A stretch of DNA of 13,932 nucleotides from DAOTTY01 sp964451095 (GCA_964451095.1 CAYVGI010000134.1:1-13932), one strand, 5' to 3'; counted from the stretch's first letter, positions 1 through 7,456 are shown. Numbers and translations: made by a program. The notes: generated from the letters alone by a model not told the origin.

Positions 1-180
1 ATGGTATTGGTGGATTTGCTGTTCTTGCTTTTTGCCTTAGCCTTTGTTTCTGGATGTCTCCATATCTTTAACGGGAATGCGGCAGTATGAACCGTCCCCG
101 TTGTGAACGATTTGCTCGATAGGATTTGGTTCGACAGATTGGAGATGTGGGAGATAGCAGCACGAAGCCAGACACAACAC
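1..180. other. Left-edge stretch without a convincing gene
   Basis: No reading frame here has a start with a ribosome binding site and protein-like composition. A hydrophobic frame is open on the + strand from the window edge to a stop at 88-90 and could be the tail of a membrane protein beginning outside the window, but 29 residues cannot decide it. A lysine-rich minus-strand frame runs off the left edge. From about 140 to 165 there is a poor promoter-like pair (TTCGAC, 17 bases, GATAGC) that could serve the structured RNA candidate just downstream. No repeat or RNA gene is recognised. Confidence 0.3.
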
Positions 181-421
181 CTGTTCAGGCGTGCGGAAGG
201 TCTATAGCACTGTGTTTTGAAGGATTTGGTGGGCATCCACCCATCTCCAGTGTCCGAAACCAGGTTTGAAATAGACCTGGTCTGGTACACCCTCAATGGG
301 CATTGGCATCAGCAGCCTGCCGGAAAGCGAAAAGATGGCCGGGCGCGGCTGGTAGCCCCCTTCACCTCAACTGAACAGCTTTTTGCTGCGGCTGACGTAT
401 CTTGCGTCAGCCGCTTTTTTT
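181..421 (+). ncRNA. Candidate structured small RNA ending in a rho-independent terminator
   Basis: The segment can fold into a long rod. CTGTTCAG (181-188) pairs perfectly with CTGAACAG (371-378). Inside that, GAAGG (195-199) pairs with CCTTC (358-362), and CTATAGC pairs with GCTGGTAG with one bulge. The middle carries local hairpins, including ACCAGGT/ACCTGGT around position 280 flanked by GTGTCC/GGTACAC, and GGTGG-GCAT-CCACC near 230. A near-perfect terminator follows immediately. A rod of about 200 nt with a closing stem and terminator is the architecture of 6S RNA, but I cannot match 6S sequence motifs, and RNase P, tmRNA and SRP signatures are absent. It could also be a 3' UTR or riboregulator of a gene outside the window. 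The 74-codon frame at 217-441 overlaps the terminator and does not look like protein. The 5' end is unknown. Confidence 0.35.
388..421 (+). terminator. Rho-independent terminator
   Basis: GCGGCTGACG (388-397) and CGTCAGCCGC (405-414) form a perfect 10-bp stem with a 7-base loop, followed at once by seven T residues (415-421). On the minus strand the stem is not followed by a T run, so it works rightward. It must end a + strand transcript, since the nearest gene on its right reads leftward. Confidence 0.88.
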
Positions 422-460
422 GGTGCGCGCCTCAGTTGTAAAGACGTGCTGATTGATGGC

Positions 461-505
461 AAAAATAGGGGTATGGGCAACAGGCGCGCTGCGACGCTGT
501 TGCCC
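461..505 (-). terminator. Probable terminator of the leftward five-gene cluster
   Basis: GGGCAACAG (475-483) and CTGTTGCCC (497-505) form a perfect 9-bp stem around a 13-base GC-rich loop, starting just past the stop codon at 513-515. Read leftward, a run of five T (465 to 461) follows the stem after nine bases. The T run is further from the stem than in a classic terminator, so efficiency is uncertain, but the position suits the end of the operon. Confidence 0.5.
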
Positions 506-512
506 GTATATG

Positions 513-1481
513 TTATTCGTTAATCAAGGTTGGGCAGCTACGCACCATGCCATCAAAGGGGCTGGGTTCCTCCTGGCACTCAAAGGTCACGTCAAAACCG
601 CTATTGATGGGGGTCAGGTCAATCTCACCCGCTTCAGGGTCCAGGTTCGTCGGCGCGAAACGGCGAACACGGTATGAAAATGAGCCATCCTCAAGTATCG
701 GCGTGCGGACGTTGAAGAAATTCCGTTCGATTTCGCCTGTCCCAGCAATCTTCATGGACAGATCATCCTCAAAAATCTCGCCCTCAACCCAGATGCAGTT
801 GTCGAACTCGGTGGCCGTTAGCTCACAGTTGCCGTAGCCCTCACCGCCCAGTACCCAGGCGTGCTTCACCCACCAGGATCCGGTTCCATCGGCTTCTAGC
901 AACTCTTGCCCGCTGCCGTTGAGGTAAACTGCGTTCGGGTGATAGCAGGCGGTTCCACCATTGGGGGTTTCGGTACACTCACCAGGGCCAACCTGCACGG
1001 GCGCGGTGACCTGCCCCATTGCACGCATTTGGGCATAAACCCGTACCTCATTCGTAGCGGCATCAATGTGCATGTCATTGATGACCATGATTCCCTCGTT
1101 AGGCTCGGTGACCAAGTACGCCTCGTGGTAAATCAATGGTGAGCACACCCGCTCGATAACGCGTTCAACTTCAATCGTCGCGTGGTCGGAAAACGTCGGG
1201 AAGTCGTCCCGCATGGTCGCCAGCAGCGCATCCATCGGTTCCGTGCAGCGTTCGGCAGGTTCGGCGGCGAACTGAAGCAGTTGGCTGTTCACCAGGGTCT
1301 TAGGCTCATCTTCCATAAGCGGGTCGGCGGCAATTGCGTCTATAGCGCTACATAGCCAACGCCCTGCCCTGTCGTTGTCTGCGATCTGTTCAGCACACGC
1401 TTCTGCGCTTGCGTCCTGCGCGATGACGGCACCGCTGCCAATGCTCAGCAGCAGCACAACCAGAATCGAAAGTTTCTTCAT
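513..1481 (-). CDS. Secreted cysteine-rich protein of unknown function
   Basis: 322 residues that I do not recognise. The N-terminus is a textbook Sec signal peptide: MKKL, a leucine/valine-rich core, then a likely cleavage site A-V-I-A/Q-D near residue 21. The mature part is acidic and holds ten cysteines (an even number), including C-X8-C (GECTETPNGGTAC) and a C-X10-C pair, which suggests a disulfide-stabilised extracytoplasmic protein. An ATG five codons upstream (1496) is also in frame. I chose 1481 because GAGG lies nine bases before it, whereas the upstream ATG touches its own AGAAGG with no spacing. It is the last gene of the leftward cluster, 36 bases after the beta-propeller gene, and is followed by a candidate terminator. 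No enzyme motif is visible. Confidence 0.8.
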   Translation of the reverse strand: MKKLSILVVLLLSIGSGAVIAQDASAEACAEQIADNDRAGRWLCSAIDAIAADPLMEDEPKTLVNSQLLQFAAEPAERCTEPMDALLATMRDDFPTFSDHATIEVERVIERVCSPLIYHEAYLVTEPNEGIMVINDMHIDAATNEVRVYAQMRAMGQVTAPVQVGPGECTETPNGGTACYHPNAVYLNGSGQELLEADGTGSWWVKHAWVLGGEGYGNCELTATEFDNCIWVEGEIFEDDLSMKIAGTGEIERNFFNVRTPILEDGSFSYRVRRFAPTNLDPEAGEIDLTPINSGFDVTFECQEEPSPFDGMVRSCPTLINE

Positions 1482-1517
1482 CGTGTTTTTCCTCATCCTT
1501 CTACCTGTTGGTTTAAT

Positions 1518-3029
1518 TTAAGGCACATAGATTCGATGGAACAGCCCGATAGGCTGCCCGGGTTCGTTGCTGCCGAAGTAGACTTCGTTGGCGCTGCTTG
1601 CGATGATGGTCGAGATGCTTGCACGTGTTGCCGGCGTCGGCAAGCGCAGCAACTCCTCACCTGTGCTCAGGTCTAGCACAACGAGATGATCGCGCCCGTC
1701 AACATAGTCATTGATGTAAACCATCTCACGGTCGGAAACAATCATGGGTGAGGCGCTGTGCGTCAACTCAACCTGCCACAGCCTTTCGAGTTGATCGTCA
1801 CCAACCGCCCGCACCGCCGTGAGCAACCCATTAGGCTGATCGGCAGCGACGACAATGCCCGTCAACTCGTCAATCACGATATGAAAGAAACTCCAACCCG
1901 CTCCCTCAACATCATCAAACAATTCTGGACCAGTGAGCGGTGCTTGCTCATTACTATGTGGCGTTTCTACATCCTGCCAAAAGATGCGTATGGGGTTCAT
2001 CGACGTGAATGACGTGTTGGTTGTGTAATAGACGCGCCCATCCACCACAACCGGGGAGGTCGGTTCTCTGTTCTCTGCCCGCCCGGTATTGTACGGGTCG
2101 TAAGGTGCCAACCAATTCGGGTCGATTGTCAGGGAACCCGGTTCGATAACCATCCGAAAGGTTTCACGGTTATTGAGGTGGTATAGATACTCGGTGCCGT
2201 CTTCGGCGGGTACAACCGTCAGCCTCGGCGATGCCCCTGGATAGTCCAGTTGGGCGGTGAATTCCAACGTGTCCGGGTCAATCAAGATAAAACTCGCGGC
2301 ATCACCGAGCTGTGTCCAATACTTCGTAATCAACTCACCGGTACGGCTGACGTACAACCCATTGTAGATCGTGAATCGCCTGGCGAAGCCGGAGGCGAAA
2401 GGCAAATCGACGGATCGCACAATCGTCATCGAGTCCGGCTCAATCTTATAGACGTGCGATTGGAACACAACGTAAACATAGCCGTTCGCGTGGATCAACG
2501 CACCACCGAGGTAATCCGACCCGGCACCACGATCAAGTTCGAGCCGGGTCTGCTCACCCGTAAAGGGATTGTACTTGGTGATGTGCGGTGCGGATTGCCG
2601 TTCCGCCCTTCCCAACCCGGGTAAACCATCTATCTCACTGGCGTAGCGTTCGAGAATGTACGATGTGCCACCCAGCACGAAGACCTCATCCTCGTCGCGT
2701 GTATAAGCAAACGCAGGGTACGGCATTTCAACGGACTCAACGGCGACATCCTCGGCTGCAACACCACGGGGCAAACCCGCATTCACGACGCTATTGGAGC
2801 GGTTGAGGTTCGCCTTGTCTGTGGGCCAAACCGTGTCGTATAGTGAGGCTCGGTAACCGATTTGCTCGCTCGGTTCGTCCGGTGATGTGATGACGGGTTC
2901 GCCGACATTGCCCTCACTAACAATGATCTGCCCCGGCGCGTGACCGGGTACGATTAGCAGCCAACTACCGAGTCCGGCAAGCGCGATCAACGACAGTAGA
3001 CCAACCGCGATTATGAGCTTCCTGACCAT
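1518..3029 (-). CDS. Membrane-anchored beta-propeller protein (PQQ-like/WD-type)
   Basis: 503 residues. A single hydrophobic segment (about residues 5-26) acts as signal anchor, and the rest should lie outside the membrane. The soluble part is a series of short beta-strand repeats of the form 'V-Y-V...L-D-P-T-L' with phrases such as K-I-E-P-D-S, L-I-D-P-D-T-L and, near the C-terminus, V-V-L-D-L-S-T-G-E-E-L-L. These are typical of PQQ-enzyme-like or related seven/eight-bladed propellers. No catalytic or cofactor residues are evident, so it is more likely a binding or scaffold protein than a quinoprotein dehydrogenase. The start is well fixed by AAAGGAGGT three bases before the ATG. It sits 59 bases after the five-TM gene and 36 before the cysteine-rich gene in the same operon. 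Fold assignment is inference from repeat texture; function is unknown. Confidence 0.82.
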   Translation of the reverse strand: MVRKLIIAVGLLSLIALAGLGSWLLIVPGHAPGQIIVSEGNVGEPVITSPDEPSEQIGYRASLYDTVWPTDKANLNRSNSVVNAGLPRGVAAEDVAVESVEMPYPAFAYTRDEDEVFVLGGTSYILERYASEIDGLPGLGRAERQSAPHITKYNPFTGEQTRLELDRGAGSDYLGGALIHANGYVYVVFQSHVYKIEPDSMTIVRSVDLPFASGFARRFTIYNGLYVSRTGELITKYWTQLGDAASFILIDPDTLEFTAQLDYPGASPRLTVVPAEDGTEYLYHLNNRETFRMVIEPGSLTIDPNWLAPYDPYNTGRAENREPTSPVVVDGRVYYTTNTSFTSMNPIRIFWQDVETPHSNEQAPLTGPELFDDVEGAGWSFFHIVIDELTGIVVAADQPNGLLTAVRAVGDDQLERLWQVELTHSASPMIVSDREMVYINDYVDGRDHLVVLDLSTGEELLRLPTPATRASISTIIASSANEVYFGSNEPGQPIGLFHRIYVP

Positions 3030-3088
3030 GCGACCTCCTTTCAGTTTGCTGATTCAGGGGTGTTCCTGTTGCCATGTGCAGCCCTTGT

Positions 3089-4744
3089 TCACGGCGCTGT
3101 ACGATCCACCCGCATCGGGTCATCCAGGGCGATAATCACCGGCTCCATATCCGGCGGACCGGGAGCGGTGTACCGCACGCCCTCGAACGGCTCCGGACCG
3201 GGTCCACCGGGGTTGTAGAACGGTTGATAGCCGTCCTCTGTCGCGGGGATTTCAACAAAGGTCACGTTGCGTGCCGCCTCCTCATCGCCGACGAGGATAA
3301 TGTCGATGTAGTTGTCACGGTCCTCCGCATAACAGTCATCGTAGTAGATGCCCTCATCCGGGTTTTCGCGTTGTCCTAAATCGGACAGCCCCACAACGCG
3401 CAGCGTCCCCCCGGCGACTTCATAGTCGACTCCAACCTCTTCGAGCAGTACAGTTTCGCCGTCTTCGCCTTCAACGTGGACACGGAAAAACTGCTCATAC
3501 ATTGTAGGGAGTACCGCCGTCACACCATCGGGGGAGAAGCCGCCCGTCGTGAGCACACGAATGCGGAAGTCACCCTCGTCGTATAGCGCAAACTCGTCAT
3601 TTGGCAGGAGTCCCATGCGTCCTGCGACGGTCAGCCCGCCCTCGCCGAGTGACTCATCCCCCACTGCATTCAGCTTCGCACCAACAAGCACGGGACCAGC
3701 GTCATAGGGGCTGCGGTCTGTTTCCCATGACAGGCCAACTGCATTAAACTCCTGTCCATCATGACCGATCAGCAGCAGCGGGGTCTCATCTTCGACGATG
3801 TCCAGACGCACAGGGAAAACCGCGTCGTCTTCGCTGCTATCCCGTCGGTTTCCGAAGTCCGCAAAGGCAACGACTGTGTTGCGTTCGTTGAGTTCCCAGT
3901 TGGGCCACATGCCGATGCTGTTGGGGAAAACGACATCGCCTGTATTCAGCGTGAACTGAAAATCCGTGAGATCCACGGTTTCCGTGGCGACGGGCCAGCT
4001 AAAGACGATCGGCAAGCCGTCGTCGTATTCCGAATAGCCCTTATAAAGTATTGCCGTCGCATCAGACTCGGACGCACTGGTGCGGTTGCCAATAGCCGGT
4101 TCCTCACCGTTGGTGCACGTCGCCGACCCATGCCAGCTACCGCCTGCTTCGCGCACCGTTTCTTCGTTCACTTCCGGCAAGCCGATGATGCCTTCAAATC
4201 CCATGCCAGCAGAGAGAATTACTGGCTCGTCGCGCCAGTAGTCCGCTGCAATTAACTCACCGCTGTAGAGTTCCACCTGAGGGGCGATGCCGAGTTCGAG
4301 TTCGCCCTGCTCACCCACCAGTGCGATAATCACGATGCCGATAAGCGTTGCTCCCAGCGCGGCATACCATCGCAGGTAAATCGGCTGGGTCGCATTGTCA
4401 TCTGGTGCATTTGCCGCTCGGTAAAGGTTTTGCGCCCACAGTAGCTGCAAGATAAGGCTGACACCGATAAAGATGAACGACGGGGCAAGCCAGCCATGCA
4501 GAACCGAGTGAACCGCATTGAGCAGCACCACCACGACGGCAGCACCAACCAGAATTTGCGGCGCAAAGGGCTTTGCCACACCGAACAACACGACCAATGC
4601 GGCGGCGATGCCCACCACGTTCCCGGCAATTCGCCACGGCTCCGCCAGGTCAATGGCGACGTGAACCACGATGTCGATGATATTCCAGATGATAAGCAGC
4701 GTTGCTAGCCACGGAAATTGACGCTTCTTTTCCTGTGTTCCCAT
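3089..4744 (-). CDS. Five-TM membrane protein with large extracytoplasmic domain
   Basis: 551 residues, not recognised as any named family. Five hydrophobic segments occupy roughly residues 12-30, 38-57, 60-80, 87-104 and 128-144. They are followed by a soluble region of about 400 residues (150-551) rich in acidic residues and beta-forming stretches, ending in a proline/glycine-rich tail (around P-G-G-P-G-P-E-P). With five segments and a lysine/arginine-rich N-terminus (KKRQF) on the cytoplasmic side, the large domain is predicted to face outward. A ribosome binding site (AGGGGG) lies before the ATG. The upstream coiled-coil gene ends 26 bases before it, implying co-transcription. There are no transporter, kinase or protease motifs. 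It could be a sensor or a structural envelope component; I cannot choose. Confidence 0.8.
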   Translation of the reverse strand: MGTQEKKRQFPWLATLLIIWNIIDIVVHVAIDLAEPWRIAGNVVGIAAALVVLFGVAKPFAPQILVGAAVVVVLLNAVHSVLHGWLAPSFIFIGVSLILQLLWAQNLYRAANAPDDNATQPIYLRWYAALGATLIGIVIIALVGEQGELELGIAPQVELYSGELIAADYWRDEPVILSAGMGFEGIIGLPEVNEETVREAGGSWHGSATCTNGEEPAIGNRTSASESDATAILYKGYSEYDDGLPIVFSWPVATETVDLTDFQFTLNTGDVVFPNSIGMWPNWELNERNTVVAFADFGNRRDSSEDDAVFPVRLDIVEDETPLLLIGHDGQEFNAVGLSWETDRSPYDAGPVLVGAKLNAVGDESLGEGGLTVAGRMGLLPNDEFALYDEGDFRIRVLTTGGFSPDGVTAVLPTMYEQFFRVHVEGEDGETVLLEEVGVDYEVAGGTLRVVGLSDLGQRENPDEGIYYDDCYAEDRDNYIDIILVGDEEAARNVTFVEIPATEDGYQPFYNPGGPGPEPFEGVRYTAPGPPDMEPVIIALDDPMRVDRTAP

Positions 4745-4770
4745 CTATATTTCCCCCTGTCTTGAGGTGT

Positions 4771-5484
4771 TTATCCTTTAAGGTCTTTTCGGGCAGATGC
4801 GCCCTCTAGTTGTGCTGTCGTGTGTGCCAGCCGCCAGCTAGTGCGAATGAGGGTGTACTGTGCGGCACCAAACCATACGAAAATCGACGTGACCAGCAAC
4901 GCTCCTAGATTGATCCAGCGCAATACACGAGGCTTGAATATAGCAACATTATTTTGCGCCTCTGCGACCGCGTTCTGTAGCGCTGTGACCCTTACCGTCA
5001 GGGTCTCCAGTTGCGTATCAATTGCTTCAATCACCTCAATACGACCGGACTGTAGCTCCTGCACAAGTCCATCGGTTGCATCCAGCGCGTCAATCGCATC
5101 GCTGAGCGTCATCGCCAATTGATCCGTTCGCGTGAATTGTGAGAGAATCGGTTCAAAAGTCGTTAGCACCTGATCCGCCGTCGTCGCTAGCTGCCGAATT
5201 GTGGCGATTTCGTCGGCCAATTCTGCTGCCAATGCAATTGCAACCGGTACCTGCTCGTCTACCGTGTCCAGCCGTGCCTGTGTGTCATCAATGAATGCTG
5301 CGAACTGCGTGGCTACATCATCGCTAACCACAAGCGCCTGTTCGATAGCCGCAAATACCTGTTGCACCTGCGTTGTGACAACACCGTTAACCCACCACGT
5401 TGCCGCCGTGCCACCCACACTGAGCACGATACCAATCGTGCCTAAAAAGACACCAAGCCATCCAAATACTCGTTTAATCATCAT
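4771..5484 (-). CDS. Two-TM coiled-coil membrane protein of unknown function
   Basis: 237 residues. A first hydrophobic segment near residues 8-30 (F-G-W-L-G-V-F-L-G-T-I-G) and a second near 185-205 bracket about 150 residues of alanine/leucine/glutamine-rich helix. That helix has heptad-like spacing (T-Q-A-R-L-D-T-V, L-E-T-L-T-V-R-V-T-A-L), so both ends should be cytoplasmic and the coiled coil extracytoplasmic. The longest frame begins at a GTG at 5514, but ATG 5484 is preferred: GGGGAG lies five bases before it and it begins the basic stretch MMIKR just ahead of the first TM segment. It lies between the MBL-fold hydrolase gene (gap 81 bases) and the five-TM gene (gap 26). No known family is recognised. 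A helical spacer, tether or assembly factor is possible, but this is inference from topology. Confidence 0.78.
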   Translation of the reverse strand: MMIKRVFGWLGVFLGTIGIVLSVGGTAATWWVNGVVTTQVQQVFAAIEQALVVSDDVATQFAAFIDDTQARLDTVDEQVPVAIALAAELADEIATIRQLATTADQVLTTFEPILSQFTRTDQLAMTLSDAIDALDATDGLVQELQSGRIEVIEAIDTQLETLTVRVTALQNAVAEAQNNVAIFKPRVLRWINLGALLVTSIFVWFGAAQYTLIRTSWRLAHTTAQLEGASARKDLKG

Positions 5485-5565
5485 CAGCACTCCCCTGATT
5501 TGTTTGAACGTCACCTAAAGTATGGTGAATCCGAACCGCAGGGCAATGCTGATGGCAAACCTCGA

Positions 5566-6639
5566 CTACTCTTCGTCCAGCGGAATTACGATTGTCGTGC
5601 CGTCTTCGCCAGCAATAATCTCGCCGTCGTAGATTTCCGCTATCGGTTCCACGAACCACGCATTCAACAGGCGTTCATCCGTGCTCACGTTCGGGGCAAT
5701 GTGATTCAAAGCGAGACGCTCCACATTCGCCTGTTGTGCCAGCTCGCCGACATCGCTTACATCCATGAGATAATCACGAATATCGAAGAAGAGCACTGCT
5801 TGTCTCTCGTCTCCAAATTCTTCGCGGTTGACCTCTTCAGCGATTTCAATGGCAGCAAAGTTCATCGTTGCCGCTACGAGCAAGTCCGCATCCTGGCTGT
5901 TCACAATCAGCGACTCAGTGAGAATGGTATCGCCAGAGATGACGACCAACTTGTCTTCATACATGATTCGGAATCCGACGGCGGGGTCTGCTGGATCGTG
6001 ATTAACGTGGAAAGCCTCAACAGTGACACCATCGTTCTCGTAGACGAGGTCTGCTTCATTACCTTCCGGTTCCTCGAACTCGAACACATCTGCCCCGGAG
6101 AACTCTGGCGGCATGAGTTCCTCTGTGTGGTGTAACCAGCGGTAGCTGGCGTCCAGCGCTGCGGCAGACATCAGTCCGTCCATAACCTGCGTTAACCCTG
6201 GGGGACCATAAACCGAAAGGGTATGTTGTCGTCCAGCAATCCATGACATTTGGACGATATCTGCCAATTCGATGTAGTGGTCGTAGTGATAATGCGTCAG
6301 GAATACAGCATCAACTTCTGTGATCGGGATGTTGGAGTCGTACATGGACTGCATGGCACCATTGCCCATGTCGAACAGTAGGAACTGCCCGTTAACGAAA
6401 ACTGCTGTGGATGTCTGTGCGCCTGCTGGCGAGATCGGACTCGCTGCGCCTACAATAACAGTGGTGATCTGATCAGTTCGTTGATACTCCGCCGCAGCGG
6501 CGGCTGCCGTTTCCTGTGCTTCTACCAGTCCGCGCCGGTATGCCCGTTCAAACGGCAGGTCTTGGGCATAGACGGTGCCCAGGGCAACAGCCAATAGCAC
6601 CCCGAGTATGAGTATGAGTATGCTCATGATCTTGCGCAT
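5566..6639 (-). CDS. Exported MBL-fold metallo-hydrolase (RNase Z/arylsulfatase-like branch)
   Basis: 357 residues. A Sec signal peptide or anchor (MRKIMS then I/L-rich core, V-Y-A-Q-D near residue 26) places the enzyme outside the cytoplasm. The metal site is visible: H116-Y-H118-Y-D120-H121 (T-H-Y-H-Y-D-H), H214 in V-N-H-D-P, D237 in S-G-D-T and H313 in L-N-H-I. This order matches the RNase Z-like Lactamase_B_2 branch, whose exported members include AtsA-type arylsulfatases, so substrate cannot be read from it. The histidine expected in the 'H-x-S' segment before the final metal histidine is Asp293 here. A longer frame starts at 6708, but 6639 has AGGAGA at good spacing and begins the signal peptide. 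It is the first gene of the leftward cluster, divergent from the TetR gene, so it defines the promoter-proximal product. Confidence 0.88.
   Translation of the reverse strand: MRKIMSILILILGVLLAVALGTVYAQDLPFERAYRRGLVEAQETAAAAAAEYQRTDQITTVIVGAASPISPAGAQTSTAVFVNGQFLLFDMGNGAMQSMYDSNIPITEVDAVFLTHYHYDHYIELADIVQMSWIAGRQHTLSVYGPPGLTQVMDGLMSAAALDASYRWLHHTEELMPPEFSGADVFEFEEPEGNEADLVYENDGVTVEAFHVNHDPADPAVGFRIMYEDKLVVISGDTILTESLIVNSQDADLLVAATMNFAAIEIAEEVNREEFGDERQAVLFFDIRDYLMDVSDVGELAQQANVERLALNHIAPNVSTDERLLNAWFVEPIAEIYDGEIIAGEDGTTIVIPLDEE
6604..6621. repeat. Hexamer tandem repeat inside the signal peptide of the MBL-fold gene
   Basis: GAGTAT occurs three times in perfect tandem. On the coding (minus) strand it specifies Ile-Leu repeats in the hydrophobic core of the signal peptide. 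A gain or loss of one unit would keep the frame and change core length by two residues. Confidence 0.7.
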
Positions 6640-6680
6640 GTGTTTTGCTCTCCTTTTGGTATGTAATGAAATTGTGAGAT

Positions 6681-6708
6681 GTGGGTGTTCAGTTTGTACT
6701 GCACCCAC
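6681..6708. promoter_or_regulatory. Strong hairpin in the leader of the leftward cluster
   Basis: GTGGGTG (6681-6687) and CACCCAC (6702-6708) are perfect complements. Inside them CAGT and ACTG pair around a TTGT loop, with a two-base TT bulge on one arm. The hairpin lies 41 bases upstream of the MBL-fold start, in the 5' leader of the leftward transcript, and has no T run, so it is not a simple terminator. The one-sided bulge suits an RNA structure better than a protein operator. Role unknown. Confidence 0.5.
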
Positions 6709-6768
6709 GATGATTGTCGCCGTGTCGCAATAAACATCTCCTGTCAGACGCGCTTTTTAGACGTCTCG

Positions 6769-6805
6769 TTGTGATGTGGAATATCTCTCAATTTTTATTA
6801 AGAGA
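6769..6805 (+). promoter_or_regulatory. Possible tetR promoter with overlapping dyad
   Basis: TTGTGA (6769-6774), an 18-base spacer and TTTTAT (6793-6798) give four of six matches at each element. An imperfect dyad (TCTCTCAA ... TTAAGAGA, 6784-6805) covers the proposed -10, and a perfect 8-bp palindrome AGACGTCT lies just upstream (6759-6766). Either dyad could be a TetR-family operator giving autoregulation and control of the divergent cluster. This is a weak, by-eye assignment. Confidence 0.28.
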
Positions 6806-6892
6806 CACTTGTATCACGCTTACATGCAGAGACTAAAATGGGGTAAACCCGGTGTCAAGCAATCCCAAAGAAGTGAGACAAAGGAGGGCAAT

Positions 6893-7456
6893 TTGTATCG
6901 AATCACAGATGACCAACGTTCCATACAATCAAGCAAGATGCTCTATGATGGGCTTGCACGGTTGATGCGCGAAAAAGCATTCGATGACATTACCGTGACA
7001 GATTTGGTCAAGGCAGCGAAGGTGGGACGAGCGACCTTTTATCGGAATTTCGATTCGATAGAGGATGTTTTGCGGCTGCGGTGCGATCAGGTTTGTGAGG
7101 GGCTTGCCGTGTATTACACCGAATATCGACAACAATACGGCGTCAAGACACCCATCCCTCGGCTGAAACCCTTGCTGCGTTACTTTGATGGGCACTCCGA
7201 GATTATCGAATTGCTGATACAAGCAAATCAATTAGATATGCTTGCCACAGCTTTTCGCAGAGGGTTTGAGCCGCACCTGGAAAGATTTGGCATTGAGGAG
7301 GAATACGTAGGCTATGGTCTCACAATCCACGTCGGGACTGCAATAAGTATTCTGGCATACTGGGTTAAAACGGGTAAGCAACAGCCGCCTGATGAACTTG
7401 CCGACAAACTGAGCACGATGATGAAGAAGATGGTGATGCGCGATGAACTCCCATGA
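6893..7456 (+). CDS. TetR/AcrR-family transcriptional regulator
   Basis: 187 residues, the normal TetR size. The N-terminal helix-turn-helix (about residues 32-53) has the family signature D-I-T-V-T-D-L-V-K-A-A-K-V-G-R-A-T-F-Y-R-N-F, followed by an all-helical ligand/dimerisation domain. An ATG at 6776 is in frame, but its extra 39 residues are basic, unlike the family and lack a ribosome binding site. The start chosen is TTG at 6893, five bases after a perfect AAGGAGG. The gene is divergent from the MBL-fold operon, with about 250 bases of dyad-rich DNA between them. This arrangement often means the regulator represses its neighbour and itself, an inference from family habit. The effector is unknown. 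The gene looks somewhat AT-richer than its neighbours. Confidence 0.9.
   Translation: MYRITDDQRSIQSSKMLYDGLARLMREKAFDDITVTDLVKAAKVGRATFYRNFDSIEDVLRLRCDQVCEGLAVYYTEYRQQYGVKTPIPRLKPLLRYFDGHSEIIELLIQANQLDMLATAFRRGFEPHLERFGIEEEYVGYGLTIHVGTAISILAYWVKTGKQQPPDELADKLSTMMKKMVMRDELP

Noticed and set aside
1..90. Hydrophobic open frame at the left edge, + strand, ending at a TGA
   Set aside because: Only 29 codons are visible, with no ribosome binding site in the window; it may be the end of an upstream gene or chance.
120..180. GGTTCGACAG at 138-147, like the 5' signature of tmRNA
   Set aside because: No tag reading frame, no T arm and no 3' acceptor strand follow within the next 350 bases.
217..441. 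74-codon + strand frame
   Set aside because: It runs through the terminator hairpin and its T tract, has no ribosome binding site and lacks protein-like composition.
3761..4255. 164-codon + strand frame
   Set aside because: Antisense to the five-TM gene, whose frame has a signal-like N-terminus, TM pattern and ribosome binding site.
5500..6135. 211-codon + strand frame
   Set aside because: Antisense to the MBL-fold gene, which carries intact metal-binding motifs; the frame shows no start signal or domain.
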